Part shown: positions 15,590 through 23,145 of the stretch, piece by piece
How positions within the stretch are numbered: the first letter of the stretch is position 1
Layout: every line of letters begins with the position of its first letter
Source: Acidobacteria bacterium RIFCSPLOWO2_02_FULL_67_21
GTDB lineage: Bacteria; Acidobacteriota; Vicinamibacteria; Vicinamibacterales; UBA2999
Direction of reading: 5' to 3'
DNA length: 34,458 bases
Assembly (NCBI GenBank): GCA_001767195.1
Contig: MEKU01000004.1
Span: forward strand, 24,736-59,193
Position numbers and translations under genes: made by a program
Notes under the pieces: model-generated
Database searches by the model: none
What the model was told of the DNA's origin: nothing
The model's input: only the letters and a program-made list of their open reading frames with translations

Positions 15590-15618
15590 TTGACAACCAT
15601 AACCGGGTGCAGCATTCT
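15590..15618 (+). promoter_or_regulatory. Possible sigma-70-type promoter
   Basis: TTGACA, 17 bases, then CATTCT, about 23 bases before the ATG of the gluconolactonase-like gene. The -35 box matches consensus exactly; the -10 box matches only three of six positions, so this is tentative. It lies in the 87-base divergent interval shared with the ABC importer operon. Confidence 0.35.
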
Positions 15619-15640
15619 TCGGCTCTGGCGAGGAGGGAAT

Positions 15641-16651
15641 ATGCAGTCGAGATGGGCGATCGCAGGAGTGCTTTGTTTGGCCTCGAGCGTGGCGCTGTCG
15701 GGTCAGGGGCAAGGAGGTCGGGGCGCGGCAGCCCCTCAGGCGCCGCTCAAGGAAACCGTCGCTCCTGATATTCCAGGCGTCGTCAAGGGCGGCACACCGG
15801 TGCAGATCGTCAAGACCGGCTTCGCGGCAACGGAGGGGCCGATTGCCATGGCGGACGGAAGCCTCCTGCTGACCGAGGCTGCGGCCAACCGGGTCAACAA
15901 GATCGACAGGGACGGCAACGTCACCGCCTTTCTCGAGAACACGAATGGCACCAACGCCCTGGCCTTCGACGCCAAAGGGCGGCTGATCAGCGTCGACCGG
16001 GCGCCGGGGAAGATGCAGATTGCCGTCATCTATCCCCGCGGCAGCGAGGCCGTGCTGGTGAACGGTTATGAAGGGCGTCCGTTCGGCGGGCCGAACGACC
16101 TGGTCGTGGATCGGCGCGGCGGCGTCTACTTCACCGAGCCGGGGCCGGGCGGCGGCAGGGGCGCGGCGCCACCACCAGAGCCCCCGCTGCCGTCGAGCGT
16201 CTACTACGTGCCGGCGGGACGCAACGCGGCCGTCAAAGTGGCCGACGGGTTCCGCCCGAATGGTATCCAGCTCAGCCCGGACGAGAAGACGCTGTATGTC
16301 AACGACACGGGCGGCGAGTACCTGCTCGCGTTCGACGTCCGTCCCGACGGGACCGTCGGAAGTCAGCGGCAGTTTGCGAAGTACGAAGGGGTCCGCAAGA
16401 CCGAGACCGGGTTTGCCAGCGGCGCCGACGGCCTGGCCGTCGACAGCGAGGGCCGGGTCTACATTGCGGTGCCCGTCGGCGTGCAGGTCGTCAGTCCGAA
16501 GGGGATGACGCTTGGGGTCATCCCGCTGCCCGGTTCCCCGCAGAACCTGGCGTTCGCCGGGCCGGACAAGAAGACGCTCTACGTGGTCGGCCGCGGCAAC
16601 GTGTACAAGATTCAGATGCAGGCGCAGGGCTACAAGGGACGCGCGAAGTAG
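15641..16651 (+). CDS. Exported SMP-30/gluconolactonase-like beta-propeller
   Basis: 336 residues. The signal peptide is MQSRWAIAGVLCLASSVALSGQG. The body has the SMP-30/gluconolactonase layout: TEGPIAMADGSLLLTEAAANRVNKID, TNALAFDAKGRLISVDR, the metal-site-like GGPNDLVVDRRGGVYFTEPG, RPNGIQLSPDEKTLYVNDTGGEYLLAFDV and SGADGLAVDSEGRVYIAV. Family enzymes hydrolyse sugar lactones using a divalent metal held by Glu, Asn and Asp; TEGP, GPNDL and GADGL carry these residues. A strong AGGAGGGAAT precedes the ATG. The next gene follows seven bases after the stop, so the two are an operon. The track ORF starts 1.2 kb too early through the binding-protein gene. Confidence 0.88.
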   Translation: MQSRWAIAGVLCLASSVALSGQGQGGRGAAAPQAPLKETVAPDIPGVVKGGTPVQIVKTGFAATEGPIAMADGSLLLTEAAANRVNKIDRDGNVTAFLENTNGTNALAFDAKGRLISVDRAPGKMQIAVIYPRGSEAVLVNGYEGRPFGGPNDLVVDRRGGVYFTEPGPGGGRGAAPPPEPPLPSSVYYVPAGRNAAVKVADGFRPNGIQLSPDEKTLYVNDTGGEYLLAFDVRPDGTVGSQRQFAKYEGVRKTETGFASGADGLAVDSEGRVYIAVPVGVQVVSPKGMTLGVIPLPGSPQNLAFAGPDKKTLYVVGRGNVYKIQMQAQGYKGRAK

Positions 16652-16658
16652 GGAGCAT

Positions 16659-18515
16659 ATGGAGCGTCGCAAGAAGAAAATCAGCCGCCGCGCGTTTGTC
16701 GGCCGGGCGGGGCTTGGCGCCGCCGCGTTCGCCGGCGTGGGCGCGATTGGCGAACCCGCAGAGGCGCAGGCGCCGCGGAGCAGCGCCGGGTCGCCGATTC
16801 CCGCGAAATGGGATCTCGAGGCCGATGTTGTCGTGATCGGGTCGGGCGCATGCGGCCTGCCGGCGGCCATCCGCGCGGCCGACCAGGGCGCGTCGGTCGT
16901 TGTCGTCGAGGCGAACTACGACATCGGCGGTCACGGCATTCTCAACGGCGGACAGGTGCCGCTCGGCGGCGGCACCAGCGCCCAGAAGAAGCACGGCATC
17001 GTGGATTCTCCCGAGGTCCTGTTCAAGGACCTGACCGACTGGTCGGTCGTGGAGATCAACGGGATGCCGGAGTACCGGTACAACGACCGCGCCGTGCAGC
17101 GCGCGCTCGCCGATCGCGAGGCGCAGGCGTACGAGTTCCTGGTCGAGAACGGGGTGGTGTTCGATCCGGATCGGGCCCCGGGCGTGAGCGGTGGGCATGC
17201 GATCGGCATCTCGGCGCCGCGGGAGCACTACGCGGCGCGCTGGACCAAAGGACAGGGCGCGGAAAGTCCCGCCGGCGCGGCGGGCACCAACATTTATCGG
17301 CCGCTCGAGAACAGCGCGAAGAAGAAGGGTGTGCGCTTCCTGCTCAACTACCACATGGATGCGGTCGTCCGCGAAGCGCCCTCGTCCGGCCGCGTGCTGG
17401 GGGTCACCGCGAGCTACACGCCAAAGCTCCAGCCCGGCAGCACGACCCCGATGCGGCCGTTCCGGTCCGACGGTGTGATCCAGATGGCGGCCGCGACGGT
17501 GACGGTGAAGGCACGGAAAGCGGTGATCATCGCCACCGGCGGCAGCAGCAGCAACGTGAACTTCCGCCGCATGTTCGACAGCCGTCTGACCGACGTCTAC
17601 CCGGTCGCCGGAGAGCCGTACTCCGCGCAGGATGCCAGCGGCGAGCTCGCCGGGATGGCGATCGGCGCCTCGCTCTGGGGGACGGCCAACCAGACGCTCG
17701 AGCGGAACGGCGCGTTCCGCAAGCGGCCTGTCATCGGCGCGCAGTACATCTATCCGGTCTGGAGGCCCTCGAGCCCCATCTTCCCGTTCGCGCGGGCGAG
17801 CGGGCTGCAGGTGGCCGACTGGCAGGACGTGATTCTGGTCAACCAGGTCGGCAGGCGCTTCTACAACGAGCTGGCTGAGGGATGGCCCTACGGCACGCAT
17901 CACGGGTTCCTGGATCCGTACGTCCAGGGTGACTGGCGCAACATGCGCCGGATCACCTACAAACCGGACGGCTTCCTCGACGCCGTGCTCGCGCCGAACG
18001 AGGGCTCGCACCCGCCCGACTTCGAGGCTGGTCCGATCTGGGCGATCTTCGACGCCGACGCGATCCGCCGCGAGAAGTGGGAGCCGACGCCGCCACATAT
18101 CGATCCGAAGTTCTTCTTCAGCGCGCAGACGCTTGGCGAGCTGGCACGCGCCATCCGCGGGAACCCGTATCAGCGGGTCGATATGCCCCCGGCCGGCCTC
18201 GAGGCCACCGTCGCGCGCTACAACACCATCGTCGACTTCGGCTTCGACCCCGACTTCGAGCGGCCCAATCCGACACACACGATTCAGACGCCGCCGTTCT
18301 ATGCGGCGTGGGCGACGCCGGTCGTGCACGATACGTATGCGGGGCTGCGGATCAACATGAAGTGCCAGGTCGTCGACATCAAGGGCCAGGTGATTCCGGG
18401 CCTGTACTGCGGCGGCGAGTCGGCCGGCGGCTGCAGCCAGCATGGCCAGGGGCGCTGCATCACGCAGGGGTACATTGCCGGCACCGAAGCCGCGGGAGAG
18501 CGGAGCTGGACGTAG
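16659..18515 (+). CDS. Tat-exported FAD-dependent oxidoreductase (fumarate reductase flavoprotein family)
   Basis: 618 residues. The N-terminus MERRKKKISRRAFVGRAGLGAAAFAGV is a twin-arginine signal (SRRAF), so the protein is folded with its flavin before export. The FAD-binding motif ADVVVIGSGACGLPAAIRAADQGASVVVVEA starts the catalytic domain. Later landmarks are KAVIIATGGSSSN, and the C-terminal FAD region VIPGLYCGGESAGGC with QGRCITQGYIAGTEAA. The family includes fumarate and urocanate reductases and 3-ketosteroid dehydrogenases; the substrate is not readable here. No heme or cytochrome domain is fused. The ATG is seven bases after the lactonase-like gene, with GGGAG just before it. Confidence 0.85.
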   Translation: MERRKKKISRRAFVGRAGLGAAAFAGVGAIGEPAEAQAPRSSAGSPIPAKWDLEADVVVIGSGACGLPAAIRAADQGASVVVVEANYDIGGHGILNGGQVPLGGGTSAQKKHGIVDSPEVLFKDLTDWSVVEINGMPEYRYNDRAVQRALADREAQAYEFLVENGVVFDPDRAPGVSGGHAIGISAPREHYAARWTKGQGAESPAGAAGTNIYRPLENSAKKKGVRFLLNYHMDAVVREAPSSGRVLGVTASYTPKLQPGSTTPMRPFRSDGVIQMAAATVTVKARKAVIIATGGSSSNVNFRRMFDSRLTDVYPVAGEPYSAQDASGELAGMAIGASLWGTANQTLERNGAFRKRPVIGAQYIYPVWRPSSPIFPFARASGLQVADWQDVILVNQVGRRFYNELAEGWPYGTHHGFLDPYVQGDWRNMRRITYKPDGFLDAVLAPNEGSHPPDFEAGPIWAIFDADAIRREKWEPTPPHIDPKFFFSAQTLGELARAIRGNPYQRVDMPPAGLEATVARYNTIVDFGFDPDFERPNPTHTIQTPPFYAAWATPVVHDTYAGLRINMKCQVVDIKGQVIPGLYCGGESAGGCSQHGQGRCITQGYIAGTEAAGERSWT

Positions 18516-18527
18516 ACCGTTGTGTCT

Positions 18528-18572
18528 CGTAGTGCCCGGCTTCAGCCGGGCTGAAGCCGGGCGCCACGTACG
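18528..18572. repeat. Palindromic repeat (CGTAGTGCCCGGC family, copy 4)
   Basis: CGTAGTGCCCGGCTTCAGCCGGGCTGAAGCCGGGCGCCACGTACG is almost identical to copy 3 (one base differs over the hairpin core). It lies between two co-oriented genes and could reduce read-through or stabilise the upstream message. Confidence 0.85.
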
Positions 18573-18601
18573 AGAATTGCGAAGAATCCAGGAGACGCGA
18601 A

Positions 18602-20137
18602 ATGCGCAGACACGTGCTGTTGGTGACTTTGGGGCTGCTGGCGTTCTGGGCCGCCGGGGCTCTGCAGGCGCAGGTTGACGATCCGCTACCGAATCACGTC
18701 GAGAAGCGCGGTCTGGTGGTCGAGGTTCAGGACCTCGCACGCCTGCCCGACTCGCGCGGCCGGCATCCCGCCGATCAGGATGTGGCGCCGGCGGCATGGG
18801 CGCGCGTCAGCTACGTGCGCGACCTGCCCGACGGCCGCCGCTTCGCCAACGATTCCCGCGGCACGCTGTACCTGCTGGACGCGAACAACCGTCCGTCGCC
18901 GTATCTGGACTTCGGCGCGGCGTTTCCGCTCACCGTCTACAACCGGCTCGAGAGCGGGTTCATCGGGTTCGCCTTCCATCCCGAGTTTGCGAAGAACGGA
19001 CTGCTCTACACCGTGCACGGTGAGCGCGGCCCGGGCAACCCCGGAACGGTGAACTTCATCCCGCCCGGCTTCACGCTGAACCAGGTCACGTACCACAACG
19101 TGATCACCGAGTGGCATGCGGCCAATCCGGCGGCGGACACGTTCCAGGGCACCCGGCGCGAGCTGCTGCGCGTCGGCCACATCGTGCAGAACCTCACGCA
19201 TCCGATGGGGCACCTCGATTTCAATCCGACCGCGAAGCCTGGATCACCGGACTACGGCCTGCTGTACACGAGCGGCAGCGATCTCGGCTTCAGCAACGGC
19301 GGCGGCCCGCACGCGAGCAACCCGGGCCAGACGCAGCGGCTCGACACGGTCGTCACCGCGATCCTTCGGATCGATCCGCGCAGTCCCTCGGCGTCTGGCG
19401 GGACCAAAGGGCTCGGCGACTACACGATTCCGGCGATCAACAAGTTCCAGGCCGACGGGGACCCGAAGACGCTTGGCGAGATCTACGCCTACGGCTTCCG
19501 CAACGCCCACCGGCTCTCCTGGGATCTCACGACCGGCACGATGTACGCCTCTGACATCGGGATGAACCAGATCGAGGAGGTCAATATCGTCCGCGAAGGC
19601 GAGAACTACGGCTGGATGCGCCGCGAGGGCTTCTTCGAGAACGGCGTCACGCGGCCCGGCGGCGCGCTCAACCAGCTCTTTGCGCTGCCCGCGGACGTGC
19701 TGTCGGGGAAGACGAAGGACGAATTCACGTATCCGGTGGCGGTCTACGACCACCACGACGGACAGGCCATCACCGACGGCTTTGCGTACTACGGCCGCAT
19801 CCAGGCGCTGCGCGGCAAGTTCGTCTTCGGCGACATCACGCGCGGCCGCATCTTTGCCGCGGACCTGGCCGCCATGAAGGCGGCTGACGACGGTGTGCCG
19901 CAGACGGTGGCGCCGATCGAGGAAGTGCAGCTCTACGTGCGCGGGCCGAACGGCACCCGCGTCTACATGACGTTCCGCGAGCTGATCGAGAAGACGATGG
20001 GGATGACGATCCTGCGCGCGGACCTCCACATCAGCCGCACGCGCGACGGCGAGCTGCTGATTCATTCCCGCCAGGACGGGACGATCCGGATGCTCGTCCC
20101 CGACTCGGGCGGTGCCGCCACCGCGTCGCTGCGCTAA
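18602..20137 (+). CDS. Exported PQQ-dependent sugar dehydrogenase-like protein (GSDH/sorbosone family)
   Basis: 511 residues. The signal peptide is MRRHVLLVTLGLLAFWAAGALQAQ. The six-blade soluble-glucose-dehydrogenase propeller is marked by ESGFIGFAFHPEFAKNGLLYTVH, LRIDPRSP, GEIYAYGFRNAHRLSWD and YASDIGMNQIEEVNIVREGENYGWMRREG. It continues through KFVFGDITRGRIFA to the C-terminus. Relatives bind PQQ and calcium and oxidise aldoses; not all members retain activity. It is periplasmic. The ATG is preceded by AGGAG seven bases away. It follows the FAD oxidoreductase with a palindromic repeat between them, and its TAA directly abuts the next ATG. Confidence 0.85.
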   Translation: MRRHVLLVTLGLLAFWAAGALQAQVDDPLPNHVEKRGLVVEVQDLARLPDSRGRHPADQDVAPAAWARVSYVRDLPDGRRFANDSRGTLYLLDANNRPSPYLDFGAAFPLTVYNRLESGFIGFAFHPEFAKNGLLYTVHGERGPGNPGTVNFIPPGFTLNQVTYHNVITEWHAANPAADTFQGTRRELLRVGHIVQNLTHPMGHLDFNPTAKPGSPDYGLLYTSGSDLGFSNGGGPHASNPGQTQRLDTVVTAILRIDPRSPSASGGTKGLGDYTIPAINKFQADGDPKTLGEIYAYGFRNAHRLSWDLTTGTMYASDIGMNQIEEVNIVREGENYGWMRREGFFENGVTRPGGALNQLFALPADVLSGKTKDEFTYPVAVYDHHDGQAITDGFAYYGRIQALRGKFVFGDITRGRIFAADLAAMKAADDGVPQTVAPIEEVQLYVRGPNGTRVYMTFRELIEKTMGMTILRADLHISRTRDGELLIHSRQDGTIRMLVPDSGGAATASLR

Positions 20138-20170
20138 ATGGGTTCGACCTCCGACCCCATTTATCCGCTT
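20136..20170. repeat. GACCCCAT palindrome, copy 1
   Basis: AAATGGGTTCGACCTCCGACCCCATTT followed by ATCCGCT. The arms AAATGGGTTCG and CGACCCCATTT pair with one mismatch. The last base of the preceding stop codon and the ATG of the next gene are part of the palindrome. A second copy is at 23091-23130. Confidence 0.75.
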
Positions 20171-20632
20171 CGCGCTCACCTGGTCCGGATGCTCGACTGG
20201 GACGAGGCGCACGTCGGGTTCGACAAGGCGGTCGCCGGTCTTCCGCCCGATCGGCGCGGCGCCCGGCCGGCCGGGTTCGACCGCTCGCCGTGGCAGCTCC
20301 TGGAGCACATGCGAATCGCGCAGGAGGACATCCTCGACTTCTGCGTGAACGATCGCTATGTGCACCGCCGGAAGTGGCCGGACGACTACTGGCCGGCGGC
20401 GCCCGCTCCACCGGGCGCCGGAGCGTGGGACGCCAGCATCGCCGCCTTCAAGGCCGATCGGGAGAAGCTGAAGGAGCTGGCGCGCGACGAGCGCATCCCT
20501 CTGTTCTCGACCGTTCCAACCGGCAGCGGACAGCAGACGTACCTGCGCGCGCTGCTGCTCGTCCTGGACCACAACTCCTATCATCTGGGCCAGCTCATCG
20601 CTGTCCGCCGCGCACTCGGGCGCTGGCCGTAG
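20138..20632 (+). CDS. DinB family protein
   Basis: 164 residues without a signal peptide. DinB features are LRAHLVRMLDWDEAHVGFDKAVAGLP (helix 1), SPWQLLEHMRIAQEDILDF with the first metal histidine, and LDHNSYHLGQLIAVRRALGRWP with the H-N-S-Y-H pair, so the three metal-binding histidines are kept, unlike in the DinB gene at 2586. Relatives include thiol-dependent transferases and uncharacterised stress proteins. The ATG follows the preceding TAA without a gap (TAAATG). The first residues MGSTSDPIYP are encoded by a palindromic repeat; no ribosome-binding site is visible. An internal ATG at 20189 would cut into helix 1, so it is less likely. egtB and egtD lie just downstream, possibly cotranscribed. 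Confidence 0.82.
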   Translation: MGSTSDPIYPLRAHLVRMLDWDEAHVGFDKAVAGLPPDRRGARPAGFDRSPWQLLEHMRIAQEDILDFCVNDRYVHRRKWPDDYWPAAPAPPGAGAWDASIAAFKADREKLKELARDERIPLFSTVPTGSGQQTYLRALLLVLDHNSYHLGQLIAVRRALGRWP

Positions 20633-20731
20633 GGACGGCGGGTCCAGGGCTCGATGTTTTCCGACTCACCCTGGAGCCGCCCCACATACGCCGGCTTGGC
20701 TGCCGGGGCATTTCGCGGGAGGATAGGCTCG

Positions 20732-22078
20732 ATGCCAGGGCGACCGATGCCTGCCGTGGACCGTGCACCCCTCGTCAGCCGGTTTCTGCAACTCCGCGAA
20801 CGCTCGCGCCGGCTGTTCGATCTGCTGACGCCGGACGCGTACTACATCCGTCCGATCGCGCTCCGCCACCCGATCGTCTTCTATGAAGGCCATCTGGCCG
20901 CGTTCAGCTTCAACACCGTCGTCAAACGGGCGCTAGGCCAACCGGGAATCGACGCGCACCTCGAGCAGCTGTTCGCCCGCGGGATCGATCCGGAAGACGT
21001 CCACGCGCCGGCCGCATCGAAGGAACGATCCGGCTGGCCGTCGCGGGAGCAGGTACGCGCCTTCGTGGACGAAGCCGATCGGCGTGTGCTCGAGGCGCTC
21101 TCCACGGGGCCGATCGAACAGCCTGGACATCCGCTCCTCGATCGCGCACAGGCGGTCCATGCGATTCTGGAGCACGAGGCGATGCACCAGGAAACGATGC
21201 TGTACATGTGGCACCAGCTCGCGCACGAGCAGAAGCGGCCGCCGGCCGGTGCCGCGATAAAGATCGGCGGCCCGCCGCCGCCGCAGGAGAGCATTGCGGT
21301 TCCGGAAGGCCGCACGACGCTCGGCGCGAGGCGCGGAGAGATCCCGTTCGGGTGGGACAACGAATTCGAAGCCGTCGACGTCGAGGTGCCGGCGTTCGTC
21401 ATCGACCGGCACAACGTGACGAACGCCGCGTTGCTCGAGTTTGTCGAGGAGGGCGGCTATCACGACCCGCAGTGGTGGACGCCTGAGGCCTATGCGTGGC
21501 TCCGCGCCGAAAGGATGGAACACCCGCGATTCTGGATATCGGACGAGGGGCGGTGGTGGTGGCGTGGGATGTTTCAGCGGGTGGCGCTTCCGGAGGCGTG
21601 GCCGGTCTATGTGAGCCACAGCGAAGCGTCTGCCTACGCGCGATGGCGCGGCGGACGGCTGCCGACGGAGGCAGAGTATTGCCGGGCGGCGTACGGGACA
21701 CCGGCCGGCGTCGAGCGCCCGTATCCGTGGGGCGACGATCCGCCTGACGCCGCCCGCGGCCACTTCGATTTCGCCGGCTGGGATCCGCACCCGGTGGGGG
21801 AGCACCCCGCGGGACGCAGCGCGTGGGGCATCGACGATCTGGTCGGCAACGGATGGGAATGGACCTCGACGGTCTTTGCGCCCCTTCCCGGATTCACGCC
21901 GCTGGCGTCGTATCCTGAATACTCGGCCGACTTCTTCGACGGCCGCCACTACGTGATGCGAGGCGCTTCGTGCGCCACCTCACGCGATCTGGTGCGCCGC
22001 AGCTTCCGCAACTGGTTCCGGCCGCTGTACCCCCATGTCTACGCGGCGTTCCGCTGCGTATCGGACCGAGCCGCATGA
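20732..22078 (+). CDS. egtB: Ergothioneine biosynthesis protein EgtB (iron-dependent sulfoxide synthase)
   Basis: 448 residues. The N-terminal DinB-like domain (about 1-165) has the iron ligands: His54 in FYEGHLAAFSFN, and His148 and His152 in HEAMHQETMLYMWHQL. The C-terminal formylglycine-generating-enzyme-like domain (about 180-448) has GGRLPTEAEYCRAAYG, GNGWEWTSTVF, VMRGASCAT and the end YAAFRC. EgtB joins a sulfur donor to trimethylhistidine with O2, the central step of ergothioneine synthesis in the cytoplasm. The ATG at 20732 has GGGAGG upstream; the track start at 20654 adds residues with no support. It overlaps egtD by four bases. No egtA or egtC is nearby, which fits use of free cysteine. 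Selenoneine synthase SenA and OvoA are related alternatives, but the egtD partner favours EgtB. Confidence 0.9.
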   Translation: MPGRPMPAVDRAPLVSRFLQLRERSRRLFDLLTPDAYYIRPIALRHPIVFYEGHLAAFSFNTVVKRALGQPGIDAHLEQLFARGIDPEDVHAPAASKERSGWPSREQVRAFVDEADRRVLEALSTGPIEQPGHPLLDRAQAVHAILEHEAMHQETMLYMWHQLAHEQKRPPAGAAIKIGGPPPPQESIAVPEGRTTLGARRGEIPFGWDNEFEAVDVEVPAFVIDRHNVTNAALLEFVEEGGYHDPQWWTPEAYAWLRAERMEHPRFWISDEGRWWWRGMFQRVALPEAWPVYVSHSEASAYARWRGGRLPTEAEYCRAAYGTPAGVERPYPWGDDPPDAARGHFDFAGWDPHPVGEHPAGRSAWGIDDLVGNGWEWTSTVFAPLPGFTPLASYPEYSADFFDGRHYVMRGASCATSRDLVRRSFRNWFRPLYPHVYAAFRCVSDRAA

Positions 22079-23046
22079 CGCCCGGGACGCGGCTCGCGCC
22101 GGGCCGGACGCTCACCGATCGCGACATCGAGGAGATTCACTACTACCTGGCGCAGACGCCGCGGCAGTTGCCCTCGCGCCTGCTGTACGACGCGCTCGGG
22201 TCGACGCTCTTCGAGGCCATTTGCCTGCTGCCGTGGTACCGGATCACGCGCGCGGAGAAGGCTTTGCTGGCCCGGCATGGTGCGGCCATCGCCAGGCGGA
22301 CCCCGCCGACCGAGCTGGTGGAGCTGGGATGCGGCAACGGACAGAAGCTCGTCACGCTGCTGCGCGCGCTGGGCTGGCCGCCTGCCGACGTGCACCTGAT
22401 CGATGTGTCGCGCGAGGCGCTCGACCGGACCACCCAGATGGTGGCGGCCGAGGGCCCCTCCCGGGTGCACGCCGTTCACGCGTCCTACGAAGAGGGGCTC
22501 ATGCACCTGCCGTCCACACCGGACGGCGGTTGTCGTCTCGTGCTGTTCCTGGGATCGAACATCGGCAACTTCGACCCCCCGGCCGGGGCCGCGTTCCTTC
22601 ATCTCGTCCGACGAGCGCTCGGTCCGAGCGACGCGCTGCTGCTCGGCGTCGACCTGGTGAAGCCGCACGACGATCTGATGCTCGCCTACGACGATCCGCT
22701 GGGTGTGACGGCGGCCTTCAACAAGAACCTGCTTCAGCGCCTCAATTCCGAAATCGGCGCCACGTTCGATCTCGACGAGTTCGAGCACCTGGTCCACTGG
22801 AATGCCGGCGCGTCGAGAATCGAGATGCACCTGGTCAGCCGCCGGCGACAGGACGTTCGTGTGCCGGGAGTCACCGGACCGCTGGCGTTCACGCTCGAGC
22901 CGGGCGAGTCGATCTGGACGGAGAGCTCGTACAAATACGAGCCAGACGCCGTCCGGACGCTCGTCGAGTCCGCCGGTTTCGACCTGCGCGCGCGCTGGAT
23001 CGACGACGAGGCGCGCTTTCTGCTCGCGCTCTGCGAGGGGCGGTAG
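22075..23046 (+). CDS. egtD: L-histidine N-alpha-methyltransferase EgtD
   Basis: 323 residues. EgtD trimethylates the histidine amino group with S-adenosylmethionine, giving hercynine, the substrate of EgtB. Family landmarks are SRLLYDALGSTLFEAICLLPWYRITRAEKALL at the N-terminus, the SAM-binding TELVELGCGNGQK (80-91), VHLIDVSREALD, the LVLFLGSNIGNFDP signature, and the substrate-side ESIWTESSYKYEPD near the C-terminus. Length matches the family (about 320). Its ATG overlaps the egtB TGA (ATGA), so the two are coupled. The track ORF starts 105 bases too early in another frame of egtB. Confidence 0.93.
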   Translation: MTPGTRLAPGRTLTDRDIEEIHYYLAQTPRQLPSRLLYDALGSTLFEAICLLPWYRITRAEKALLARHGAAIARRTPPTELVELGCGNGQKLVTLLRALGWPPADVHLIDVSREALDRTTQMVAAEGPSRVHAVHASYEEGLMHLPSTPDGGCRLVLFLGSNIGNFDPPAGAAFLHLVRRALGPSDALLLGVDLVKPHDDLMLAYDDPLGVTAAFNKNLLQRLNSEIGATFDLDEFEHLVHWNAGASRIEMHLVSRRRQDVRVPGVTGPLAFTLEPGESIWTESSYKYEPDAVRTLVESAGFDLRARWIDDEARFLLALCEGR

Positions 23047-23090
23047 GAGGAAGACGACGAAATGAGGAACCGCTTCGCGACCCCCGTCCG

Positions 23091-23130
23091 AAATAGATGG
23101 GGTCGGGACTCCCGACCCCATCTAATCCGC
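23091..23130. repeat. GACCCCAT palindrome, copy 2
   Basis: AGATGGGGTCGGGA-C-TCCCGACCCCATCT is a perfect 14-bp inverted repeat around one base, followed by AATCCGCT. It matches copy 1 at 20136 in the core (GACCCCAT) and in the trailing TCCGCT. It lies between egtD and the tannase gene and may act as a terminator. Confidence 0.85.
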
Positions 23131-23145
23131 TCGCTGGAGGCGTTC

